Origin: Gammaproteobacteria bacterium | GTDB taxonomy: Bacteria; Pseudomonadota; Gammaproteobacteria; Steroidobacterales; Steroidobacteraceae | Assembly (NCBI GenBank): GCA_947455595.1 | Contig: CANGOP010000011.1 | Coordinates: forward strand, 33,614 to 97,613 | Direction of reading: 5' to 3' | DNA: 64,000 nucleotides | Made by a program: the position numbers and the translations under genes | Shown here: piece by piece, positions 29,539 through 37,354 of the stretch | Layout of the letters: each line of letters begins with the position of its first letter | How positions within the stretch are numbered: position 1 is the first letter of the stretch | The notes under the pieces: model-generated | Databases searched by the model: none | Told to the model about the DNA's origin: nothing | The model's input: the letters and a program-made list of their open reading frames with translations, nothing else

Positions 29539-30741
29539 TCAGGGGTCGAGCGTGAGTTCGGCGATGCCGCGGTAGTAAAACGTGCGGCCCCAGCGCGCGG
29601 GGACGGCCGTCTTCAACGCGGGACGCTGCTGTAGCAGGCTCTGCAGGGCTTTCCCTGCCGTCAGGCGCGCGAGTGCTCGTCCTAGACAGGATCTTCCGGC
29701 CATTCCGAAGGCAAGGGTCGACGGCTGTGTGCGCCACGGATCGAAGCGATCAGCATTTCGGACGACGGTGGGATCGCGCTGTGCGCTGCCGATACAAATT
29801 AGCACGGCGGTATCTGCCGGGATTTCACCGAGCGTGCCGGTGAACGGATCATCCACCGTACGATGCAGAAACTGGATCGGCGACTCGACGCGCAAGGTCT
29901 CATCGATGATGGCGTTCGCCGTCAGACGGCCATCGGCGAGCGCCTCGCGGACGTCGCGATGCGTACTCGTCAGGTGCACGGCATTGGCGATGAGGTTGCG
30001 CAGCGTCGCCCGCCCGGCGACGAGAAAGAGAATGCACTGCACGATGATCTCGTCGACGGCTTGGGGGCCGGGCGGCGTGCGGCCCACGAGGCCGTCCAGC
30101 AAGGGGCCTTCTCCGCGCTCAAGCGCTGCGAGCAGCTGCATCGTCAAGGTATCGACGGCATCGCGCGCGGCGCAGGTGTCGCGTCGCGAGCGATGGGTGT
30201 TGTCCGTCCAATGGGCGAGGGCACTCACTGCAGCCTGTACACTCGGCCAAGCGTCCGGCGCGAGACCCAGCAAACGTCCGATGACCTGCGTGGGCAGCAC
30301 ACCTGCATAGTCTTTGACCACATCCAGTGGCCGGCGTTTGGGTAAGCGACTCAACTGCTGGTGAACCGTGTCTTCAATCACGGCTTCGTAACGCTGCACG
30401 GGTATCGGTGACAGCGGTCTCTCGAGCAACCGGCGCAATCGCTGATGCTCGTCGGCTTGCGAGTGCAGGATTGTGCGACTGATCCAGCGCTGCAGACTCT
30501 CAAATTCGATGAGATCCGGATCCGGGACCGGAAAGAACGTGCGCAGACGCGCCGGTTGTACGGTCGCCGCCGTCAACAGCGCCGCGGCATCCTGATGGCC
30601 GAAGATGCCTAAGGTGCCGCCGCTATTGGGCACTGTGCTGTAGCGATCGTGCTCACGGCAGGCGGCATAGGTCTTGTACGGATCCAGATAGTAATCTGGC
30701 GCCATAAATCCCTGGTGTATGTCGGCGGCCAACGCGCTCAT
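29539..30741 (-). CDS. Cytochrome P450 with atypical I-helix
   Basis: Heme ligand region LAFGMAGRSCLGRALARL; K-helix IIDETLRVESP; I-helix LFLVAGRATLRN; upstream in-frame start possible at 30813. Confidence 0.87.
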   Translation of the reverse strand: MSALAADIHQGFMAPDYYLDPYKTYAACREHDRYSTVPNSGGTLGIFGHQDAAALLTAATVQPARLRTFFPVPDPDLIEFESLQRWISRTILHSQADEHQRLRRLLERPLSPIPVQRYEAVIEDTVHQQLSRLPKRRPLDVVKDYAGVLPTQVIGRLLGLAPDAWPSVQAAVSALAHWTDNTHRSRRDTCAARDAVDTLTMQLLAALERGEGPLLDGLVGRTPPGPQAVDEIIVQCILFLVAGRATLRNLIANAVHLTSTHRDVREALADGRLTANAIIDETLRVESPIQFLHRTVDDPFTGTLGEIPADTAVLICIGSAQRDPTVVRNADRFDPWRTQPSTLAFGMAGRSCLGRALARLTAGKALQSLLQQRPALKTAVPARWGRTFYYRGIAELTLDP

Positions 30742-30958
30742 CGACGAATCCCTGTCCCCTGTCGCGGCGATGACGGCATGTGGAGAGCCACCTGCACAGC
30801 ATTCGGCCGCCATTTTTTATTCGAACTTTGGTGATGCCGACGAAGGCCGACCAGCGCGTGACGCCGTCACGACAGGCGCACAAATAGCATTCGGCGCGGC
30901 GCATTCGCAAGGTGATTAAAATGACAGTTCCGTCATGATTTCCGCAGAATTTGACTTA

Positions 30959-31681
30959 TTAAGAGCGCGGACTGAACGTACGTGGGAAATACGCGGGTCG
31001 ATCGCGATAGCGCAGCCGATAGAGTGCGGCGGGTCGTTTGCCAGTGATACGTGTCTCGCCGGTCTCCTCTAAGAAAGCTTGGGCAAAAATGCGCTTGCGA
31101 AACGCGCTTTTCTCCACGGCTCGGTCGAGGACGATTTCGTAGCTGCGTTGCAGTTCCGGCAGCGTGAAGGGTTCCGGACACAAGAATGCGGGCAACGAGG
31201 TGTATTCGACCTTTGCGTGTAAGCGTTCGATCGCTTGGCTAAGCAGCTGAGCATGATCAAAGGCGAGCGATTCCGTCACCGCCTGTTCGATGAGGGGATG
31301 CCACTGCGCCTCGCTCGCATTGGCACCGGGCTGCAAGACCACGTCGTCGCTCGGGATGAGGGCGAAGTAGACGTGAGTGACAGACCAGCCACGCGGATCG
31401 CGGGTGGCCGAGCCCACCGCACCCACTTGCTCCAGATACGGTGAGTCGATGCCAGTTTTCTCCAAGAGTTTTCGCCGCGCGCAGTCTTCGAGTGTTTGAT
31501 CGCGACCGACCTGGATGAATCCGCCGGGCAGAGCCCACTGGTGCGGAAACGGCTCGGATGCATCGGCGGGGCGGCGCACGAGGAGGACATGCAGGCGATC
31601 GGCTCGGACGGTGAAGATCGCCAGATCCACGCTCACGAGGGGGCGCTCGGCCGGCAGTGCGGGGGGCAGGGTCGTTGGCAT
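30959..31681 (-). CDS. NrtR-like Nudix-domain transcriptional regulator
   Basis: VDLAIFTVRADRLHVLLVRRP...HQWALPGGFIQVG...CARRKLLEKTGI (degenerate Nudix box) plus C-terminal winged-helix-like part; divergent from a DraG-type gene. ORF extends to 31798. Confidence 0.75.
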   Translation of the reverse strand: MPTTLPPALPAERPLVSVDLAIFTVRADRLHVLLVRRPADASEPFPHQWALPGGFIQVGRDQTLEDCARRKLLEKTGIDSPYLEQVGAVGSATRDPRGWSVTHVYFALIPSDDVVLQPGANASEAQWHPLIEQAVTESLAFDHAQLLSQAIERLHAKVEYTSLPAFLCPEPFTLPELQRSYEIVLDRAVEKSAFRKRIFAQAFLEETGETRITGKRPAALYRLRYRDRPAYFPRTFSPRS

Positions 31682-31737
31682 CGGAACGCGATCCGGTGAG
31701 GGGTGCGTTGACAGTGTAGAAATATAAGTGGTACTGT

Positions 31738-31754
31738 GCAACCTAACAAGTTGC
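31738..31754. promoter_or_regulatory. Inverted repeat GCAAC-N7-GTTGC in divergent NrtR/DraG intergenic region
   Basis: Perfect 5-bp arms; next to overlapping promoter-like hexamers (plus: TTGACA N18 TACTGT; minus: TTGCAC N17 TACACT). Confidence 0.4.
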
Positions 31755-31792
31755 CCTGTAACACTAATGGAGCTGATGTGAAGGATCACGGG

Positions 31793-32833
31793 ATGCAAAG
31801 AGACCGTTTCCGGGCCTGCCTGCTGGCCGGTGCCGTCGGGGATGCGCTCGGCGGCGCGGTGGAGTTTTTAAGCCTCGCGGCCATTCGGGCAACGTATGGG
31901 CCGGCTGGCATTCGTGACTACGCGCCCTCGATCGGTGGGCAGATCACGGACGACACCCAGATGACGCTCTATACCGCGGCGGCGCTGCTCGATGCCGCGG
32001 ACGCGGATGCGACGGCATTCGTCCGAGGTGACGCACTCGTCGGTCGGGCGCTCACGGCGGCCTATCTGCACTGGCTTGAGTCGCAGGGGCAAGGGGCGCA
32101 CTGTGCCTTGCCACAGGGCCATGCGGCCGACCTTCGCAAGGTCGCGGCGTTGAACGCTGCGCGGGCCCCCGGATTGACCTGTTTGTCGTCATTGGCCGCG
32201 TTGACGGACCTGACGGCCGTCTATGCCGACAATGACCGCAAGGGCTGCGGTGGTGTGATGCGGGTGGCACCGATCGGCCTTGTCGCCGTGGGGTTGCCGA
32301 ATGCCGCCCGTAGCGCCTTCGAGTGGGGCTGTCGTTCGGCCGCGATCACGCACGGTCATCCCACCGGCCATCTCGCGAGTGGCGCGACTGCGGCGATTAT
32401 CGCCCGGTTGGCGGAAGGCCATTCCCTCTTGGCGGCCATCGACACGGCGCAGCAGTTGCTGACCTCACATCGCCGTTCTGATGAGACGAGCACGGCCTTG
32501 ACCCGCGCCGTCGCTGCAGCCGCGCGCGGTGTCGCCGATGCCGCAACGGTCGAGTCGTTAGGCGGCGGGTGGGTGGCCGAAGAGACGCTCGCCATTGCCG
32601 TGTACTGCGCACTGGTCACCGCTGATCTCGAGGCTGGCGTTGTTCTCGCGGCGAATCATTCCGGGGATTCGGATTCCACGGCCGCCGTGGCCGGGCAGTT
32701 CCTCGGCCTCATGAAGGGGATGGGTGCGATCCCCGCGCGTTGGCTCGATGGCTTGGAATGCCGCGACCTGCTCACGCAGAAGGCGGACTCACTATGGGCG
32801 CAGGTCGCGGACCGACCGGGGCTCGGCATCTAA
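31793..32833 (+). CDS. ADP-ribosylglycohydrolase (DraG/ARH family)
   Basis: GDALGGAVEF, ITDDTQMTLYTAAALL, NHSGDSDSTAAVAGQFLGLM metal motifs; alternative start at 31736. Confidence 0.9.
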   Translation: MQRDRFRACLLAGAVGDALGGAVEFLSLAAIRATYGPAGIRDYAPSIGGQITDDTQMTLYTAAALLDAADADATAFVRGDALVGRALTAAYLHWLESQGQGAHCALPQGHAADLRKVAALNAARAPGLTCLSSLAALTDLTAVYADNDRKGCGGVMRVAPIGLVAVGLPNAARSAFEWGCRSAAITHGHPTGHLASGATAAIIARLAEGHSLLAAIDTAQQLLTSHRRSDETSTALTRAVAAAARGVADAATVESLGGGWVAEETLAIAVYCALVTADLEAGVVLAANHSGDSDSTAAVAGQFLGLMKGMGAIPARWLDGLECRDLLTQKADSLWAQVADRPGLGI

Positions 32834-32845
32834 GGAAGGAGCGTC

Positions 32846-33646
32846 GTGATGTGGATTATCGGACGAGACGGATTTGTGAGCATCGTGCAAAAGCCCGGCG
32901 ATGCGGCGAAGGGTCAGTTGACGCTGCGCGCCCGCGTACGCGCGGACCTCGAGGCCCTGCGATCGAGCGTGTTACCGGAGTTGAGTGCCATCGCCGCGCA
33001 CACCGGGTCGGATTATGCATATCGAGCAACGGCGCCCCGCGAGTCGGTGGCCAAGGCCATGGTCGAGTGTGTACGCAAGATCGACTACGCCAACTTCAAA
33101 AAGGCTGTTGCCAAAGAGCACGGCCACGCACGCGCGGCGGTCTATGGGGATGTCTGGCACGCGCTCTTGGGGCTGGAACCATTGCCGGTGCAGGTGACTT
33201 CGAAGACGCCAGCCTTGTCGGTCCCGAAGGCGGAGGCCTACGGCGGCGTGCTGATGGATGCTGAGGGACGCGTGCTCTTGCGCGAGCCGGCGAATCACTT
33301 TGGCGGCTATACGTGGACTTTTGCGAAAGGCCGTCCGGATCCGGGCGAGTCACCGGCCGAGGCCGCTTTGCGCGAAGTGCGCGAAGAAACCGGCTACTTC
33401 GCTGAGATCTGCGGCATGATCCCCGTCGTCTTTGCCGGCACGACCACCACGACGGTGATGTTTCTCCTGCGACCGGTCGGTTCACCACAAGCCTTCGACC
33501 CGAAGGAGACCTGGCAGATCCGCTGGTTCGAACCCACCGCCGCGGCCGAGGCGATCGGGCAGTCCGCGTCGCCCACCGGCCGGACCCGAGATCTTGCGAT
33601 CCTAAAGGCCGCCGTTGCGGCATGGGCTGAGCCGTCACCGGCTTAA
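32846..33646 (+). CDS. Nudix hydrolase with extra N-terminal domain
   Basis: Canonical Nudix box GRPDPGESPAEAALREVREETGY preceded by about 110 aa (MWIIGRDGFVSIVQKPGD...LRARVRADLEAL...DYANFKKAV...VWHALLGLE). Confidence 0.87.
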   Translation: MMWIIGRDGFVSIVQKPGDAAKGQLTLRARVRADLEALRSSVLPELSAIAAHTGSDYAYRATAPRESVAKAMVECVRKIDYANFKKAVAKEHGHARAAVYGDVWHALLGLEPLPVQVTSKTPALSVPKAEAYGGVLMDAEGRVLLREPANHFGGYTWTFAKGRPDPGESPAEAALREVREETGYFAEICGMIPVVFAGTTTTTVMFLLRPVGSPQAFDPKETWQIRWFEPTAAAEAIGQSASPTGRTRDLAILKAAVAAWAEPSPA

Positions 33647-33695
33647 CGGCGCAGCGCTGACCCGCCATACTGTGCGGGTCACAGTGGTCCGACCG

Positions 33696-34193
33696 ATGAG
33701 CAAGAGTAAACACGTCTCTGAAACGCCGGCGACGGCGTTCCTCAAAAAGCAGCAGGTGCCCTACACCGAGCACACGTACGAGTACGTCGAACACGGCGGC
33801 GCACGTCACAGTGCCGAGGTCTTAGGGTTCGACCCCTTCACGGTCGTCAAGACGCTGATCATGCAGGACGAGAGTGCGGCGCCGCTCGTGGTGCTCATGC
33901 ATGGCAACAAGACTGTCTCGACCAAGAACCTCGCGCGGCAGATCGGGCGTAAGTCGGTAGCCCCGTGCACCCCTGAGACGGCGAATCGGCACAGTGGGTA
34001 CCTAGTCGGTGGTACGTCGCCTTTCGCCACTCGCAAACGCATGCCCGTCTATGTGGAGAACACGATCCTCACGCTGCCGCGGATTGCGATCAACGGTGGC
34101 AGGCGGGGGTTTCTGATCGGGATCGTGCCGCAGGTCCTGACGGACGTACTCGGCGCGACGCCGGTGACGTGTGCGCTCGATGGGGACGATTAA
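33696..34193 (+). CDS. ybaK: YbaK/EbsC-type Cys-tRNA(Pro) deacylase
   Basis: MSKSKHVSETPATAFLKKQQVPYTEHTYEY...VVKTLIMQ...GGTSPFATRKRMPVYVE...INGGRRGFLIGI. Confidence 0.87.
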   Translation: MSKSKHVSETPATAFLKKQQVPYTEHTYEYVEHGGARHSAEVLGFDPFTVVKTLIMQDESAAPLVVLMHGNKTVSTKNLARQIGRKSVAPCTPETANRHSGYLVGGTSPFATRKRMPVYVENTILTLPRIAINGGRRGFLIGIVPQVLTDVLGATPVTCALDGDD

Positions 34194-34250
34194 CGGAAGG
34201 GCGGTGTCTACAGCCTCAAGCACGCCGATGCATTGGCGCGCGGTCTTCGA

Positions 34251-34445
34251 TCAGCGGCTGACGTGCGATCCGTTGGCGACGCGACGGGCATCCGACACGC
34301 GCATCGCGCCGAGCGTCGTTTCCTGCTCCGCCAGTTCTTTGGCGAGCAGCAGGTTGATGAATTCGATCGTGTCGACGAAGTCACGAACGGCTTCAACAGG
34401 TGCGGGACGTTTGCGGCGGAACCAATTCGGCATGGTGTCGATCAA
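34251..34445 (-). CDS. Possible small protein of unknown function (64 aa)
   Basis: Only plausible ORF (acidic helical stretch) in an otherwise empty interval; no motif recognised. Confidence 0.3.
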   Translation of the reverse strand: MIDTMPNWFRRKRPAPVEAVRDFVDTIEFINLLLAKELAEQETTLGAMRVSDARRVANGSHVSR

Positions 34446-34657
34446 TCGCTCGAGTAGTCGTTAGGCAGACGATACGGGCTGGCTCTCAGCGCGAGTAGGG
34501 TCGCTAGCGTCTCTGCCTTGCGACAACACCTGCTATCGACGTCTGAGCGACGAGTTCTGATGTCAAAAAACACCTGAACTCATGGCTCGAGATTGAGTTG
34601 TGCGGACCATTAAACAAGCACTTATGTCGGCATCTTCAAAGGGTCGTGAGAAGTCTG

Positions 34658-34685
34658 GTCGCGTCGATCCAGCGACTGTTTTTTT
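34658..34685 (+). terminator. Intrinsic-terminator-like hairpin GTCGC-N9-GCGAC followed by a 7-T run
   Basis: Inverted repeat plus T-tract at the end of a long non-coding interval. Confidence 0.45.
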
Positions 34686-34751
34686 CGAAATTCACCGTCC
34701 CCGTTTCTGACGCGGTAGAGTGACGGCCCGTTTTGGACGGCGGTGATCGCG

Positions 34752-35123
34752 ATGACGGATGAGAGGCCACCCGATTCCCTGCGAGCGTTGACGCATGCGT
34801 TGCGGCAATTCGCCGCCGAACGCGATTGGGATCAGTTTCACTCTCCCAAGAACCTCGTCATGGCCTTGTCGGTCGAAGTGTCGGAGTTGATGGAGCACTT
34901 CCAGTGGCTCACCCCTGAGGCCGCCACGGCCTTGAACGCCGAACAGCGCGAAGCGGTCCGCGAGGAACTCGCGGACGTGCTGCTTTACCTCGTTCGCCTC
35001 GCCGACAAGCTTGAAGTGGAGCTGATCGCTGCGGCGGCCGATAAAATCGAAAAAAACGCGGCGAAGTACCCGGCGGACCTCGCCCGCGGGTCGATGCGCA
35101 AATACACGGAGTTGAAGCCCTGA
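34752..35123 (+). CDS. MazG-like nucleotide pyrophosphohydrolase
   Basis: FHSPKNLVMALSVEVSELMEHFQWL...EELADVLLYLVRLADKL. Confidence 0.88.
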   Translation: MTDERPPDSLRALTHALRQFAAERDWDQFHSPKNLVMALSVEVSELMEHFQWLTPEAATALNAEQREAVREELADVLLYLVRLADKLEVELIAAAADKIEKNAAKYPADLARGSMRKYTELKP

Positions 35124-35746
35124 TGAGTGACCTCAAGCCGACCTCGCCTGCCGCCAACGTACGCGAGACTGAACATCCCATCCTGCCGCTCTTCACGCAG
35201 CGCTGGTCGCCGCGAGCGTTCACCGATGAGCCGATCGCCGAGAGCGCCCTCTTAGGGTTGCTCGAAGCCGCCCGTTGGGCGCCCTCGTCGATGAACAACC
35301 AGCCGTGGCGCTTTGTCTATGCGTGCCGTCCGTCGGCGGAGTGGGCGGCCATCCACGCCACGCTCGTACCCTTCAACCAGGCGTGGACGGCGCACGCCTC
35401 GGCCCTCGTTGTGGTGTTGTCGAAGACCGTGATGGTCTCGCCGTACAGCGGCGAGACACAACCCAATCGCTCGCATTCGTTTGATACCGGTGCGGCCTGG
35501 CTCAGTGTGGCGCTGCAGGCCACGGCAGCCGGTTGGAGCACCCACGCGATGACCGGCGTTGATTTCGAACAGCTGCGCTCGGTCATCGGCGCGCCTGCCG
35601 AGTATCACCTCGAGGCCGTCTTTGCGATCGGCCGACAGGGCCCCGCGGAGTCGCTGCCAGAGGCCTTGCAAGCGCGCGAGATGCCCTCGCCGCGTAAGCC
35701 CTTGCAGACGATCGCGATGGCAGGTCGCTTTCAGTTCGACGAGTGA
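35123..35746 (+). CDS. Nitroreductase-family protein
   Basis: FTQRWSPRAFTDEPIAESALLGLLEAARWAPSSMNNQPWRFVYA; start overlaps the preceding stop. Confidence 0.87.
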   Translation: MSDLKPTSPAANVRETEHPILPLFTQRWSPRAFTDEPIAESALLGLLEAARWAPSSMNNQPWRFVYACRPSAEWAAIHATLVPFNQAWTAHASALVVVLSKTVMVSPYSGETQPNRSHSFDTGAAWLSVALQATAAGWSTHAMTGVDFEQLRSVIGAPAEYHLEAVFAIGRQGPAESLPEALQAREMPSPRKPLQTIAMAGRFQFDE

Positions 35747-35789
35747 GCGCTTCTGCGGCCCACAGGCGCGCCGCGACAGGAGTTCTGCG

Positions 35790-36296
35790 ATGAGTGAGAA
35801 CGCGATCCCGTATCGCAAGCCACAGCCCTACGGCATGCGACCGGAGCTCTACACGCCCGGTGCGCTTTCCCTCGACGAAGGCTTGTGGATCCCGCAAGCG
35901 GCGGGCGTGTGGTTCCGGCCGCTGGTGTTCGATGTCTCCTCTGGCGCCTATGTGAACCTGTTGCGCGTGCAGGCGGCAGGGGTGTTGTCGCGCCATCGGC
36001 ATAGCGGGGCGGTGCACGCCTTCACCTTGCGTGGGCAGTGGCGCTATCTCGAGCATCCGTGGACGGCACGGGCAGGCGATTACGTGTTCGAACCGCCCGG
36101 TGAAACCCATACCCTCGTGGTCGAGGGGGGCGAGGAGATGGTCACGCTCTTCCACGTCAGCGGCGGCTATACCTATGTGGATCCGGATGGCGTGGCGACC
36201 GGCTACGAGGATGTGTTCACCAAGCTCGCCCGGGCGCGGGAGTATCTCGGTGGCTCGGGCGGGGATCTGGCGCAGATCGAGTCGCTGATCCGCTGA
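35790..36296 (+). CDS. Cupin-domain protein (2,4'-dihydroxyacetophenone dioxygenase-like)
   Basis: LLRVQAAGVLSRHRHSGAVHAFTLRGQWRYLEHPWTARAGDYVFEPPGETHTLVV. Confidence 0.75.
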   Translation: MSENAIPYRKPQPYGMRPELYTPGALSLDEGLWIPQAAGVWFRPLVFDVSSGAYVNLLRVQAAGVLSRHRHSGAVHAFTLRGQWRYLEHPWTARAGDYVFEPPGETHTLVVEGGEEMVTLFHVSGGYTYVDPDGVATGYEDVFTKLARAREYLGGSGGDLAQIESLIR

Positions 36297-36486
36297 GCCA
36301 GTGCCTTCGTCGCAGAAAACCATCGGTCGACCGCCGCTCGCGCCTCTTTTGGGCTTTGGGGCCTAGAATTGTGGCCGTGCTCCCCCATGTTGTGCCGGAC
36401 TGTCATCGGAACGGCGCACACTGTCGGGAACCGACGTCGAACCGAGTTGGTCTGAGTGTCTGAGTCCTTTTAACTGGAGTGACCGC

Positions 36487-37302
36487 GTGACCCCATCGAT
36501 ACTGCCTCGCTTGTTGGCTGTCGTGGCCTTGGGCTTTTCAAGCCTGGCTTTCGCTGCCAGCCCCACCGTGGATGATGTGTATCAGGCCACCCGATCCGGC
36601 CGGATCGCGGAAGCCGAAGCCATGATGCAGCAGGTGCTGGCCGAGCATCCGGACAGCGCGACGGCCCACTTTGTCAGCGCCGAAGTCGAATACCGCGCCG
36701 GCAAACTCGACCGCGCGCGCGCCGAGTTGGCCAAGGCGGAACAACTCTCGCCCGGATTGCCGAAGATGAGTCCGCGGGCGGTCGCCGAACTGCGTGCCGG
36801 TCTTGCCGGCTCCGGCATGGTGCGTGCCGACCGGGTGCCGCGCTCGGGCGGATCGGGCATTCCCTGGTTGCCGATCCTGCTGCTGGGCGGTGCCGTCCTG
36901 CTCGTGATCGTGCTGATCCGTCGTCAGCGCCAGACGGTGATGATGCCGCCGGGCGGTGGTTATGGCCCCGGCATGGGCCCGAATGGCGGCATGGGAGGAC
37001 CCACGCCAATGGGTGGACCGGGCTACGGTTATGGCTACGGCCCCGGTGTCATGAACCAGGGCTCCGGCATCATGGGCAGTGTGGCCTCAGGCCTCGCCGT
37101 GGGCGCCGGTATCGTCGCGGGCGAAGCCTTGGCCCGACGCGTGTTCGAGCCTGGTCATCCGGATTACGTCGAGCCCTCGCAGCAGGCCTACGTCGACCCG
37201 AACAATGACCTCGGTGGCAATGATTTCGGCGTCTCCGGTGGCTGGGACGACGGCGGTGGAGGCGGCTTCTCCGACGGTGGTGGCGGCGGCGACTGGAGCT
37301 GA
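36487..37302 (+). CDS. Exported/membrane TPR-like protein with Gly-rich C-terminus
   Basis: Signal peptide, TPR-like helices, TM segment IPWLPILLLGGAVLLVIVLI, Gly/Pro/Tyr-rich region, tail GGGGGFSDGGGGGDWS. Confidence 0.7.
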   Translation: MTPSILPRLLAVVALGFSSLAFAASPTVDDVYQATRSGRIAEAEAMMQQVLAEHPDSATAHFVSAEVEYRAGKLDRARAELAKAEQLSPGLPKMSPRAVAELRAGLAGSGMVRADRVPRSGGSGIPWLPILLLGGAVLLVIVLIRRQRQTVMMPPGGGYGPGMGPNGGMGGPTPMGGPGYGYGYGPGVMNQGSGIMGSVASGLAVGAGIVAGEALARRVFEPGHPDYVEPSQQAYVDPNNDLGGNDFGVSGGWDDGGGGGFSDGGGGGDWS

Positions 37303-37314
37303 GCCCACCGGAAT

Positions 37315-37340
37315 CGCCCCGTCCGCTCGCGGGCGGGGCG
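37315..37340. terminator. Strong GC hairpin CGCCCCGTCCG-CTCG-CGGGCGGGGCG between convergent genes
   Basis: 11-bp stem with one G-T wobble between the stops at 37302 (+) and 37355 (-). Confidence 0.5.
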
Positions 37341-37354
37341 TTCAATAGTGCCGA

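Noticed and set aside
30959-34193. Possible DarT/DarG-like or other toxin-antitoxin/phage-defence locus
   Set aside because: No ADP-ribosyltransferase or toxin gene is present; DraG, Nudix and NrtR-like regulator fit NAD/ADP-ribose metabolism equally well
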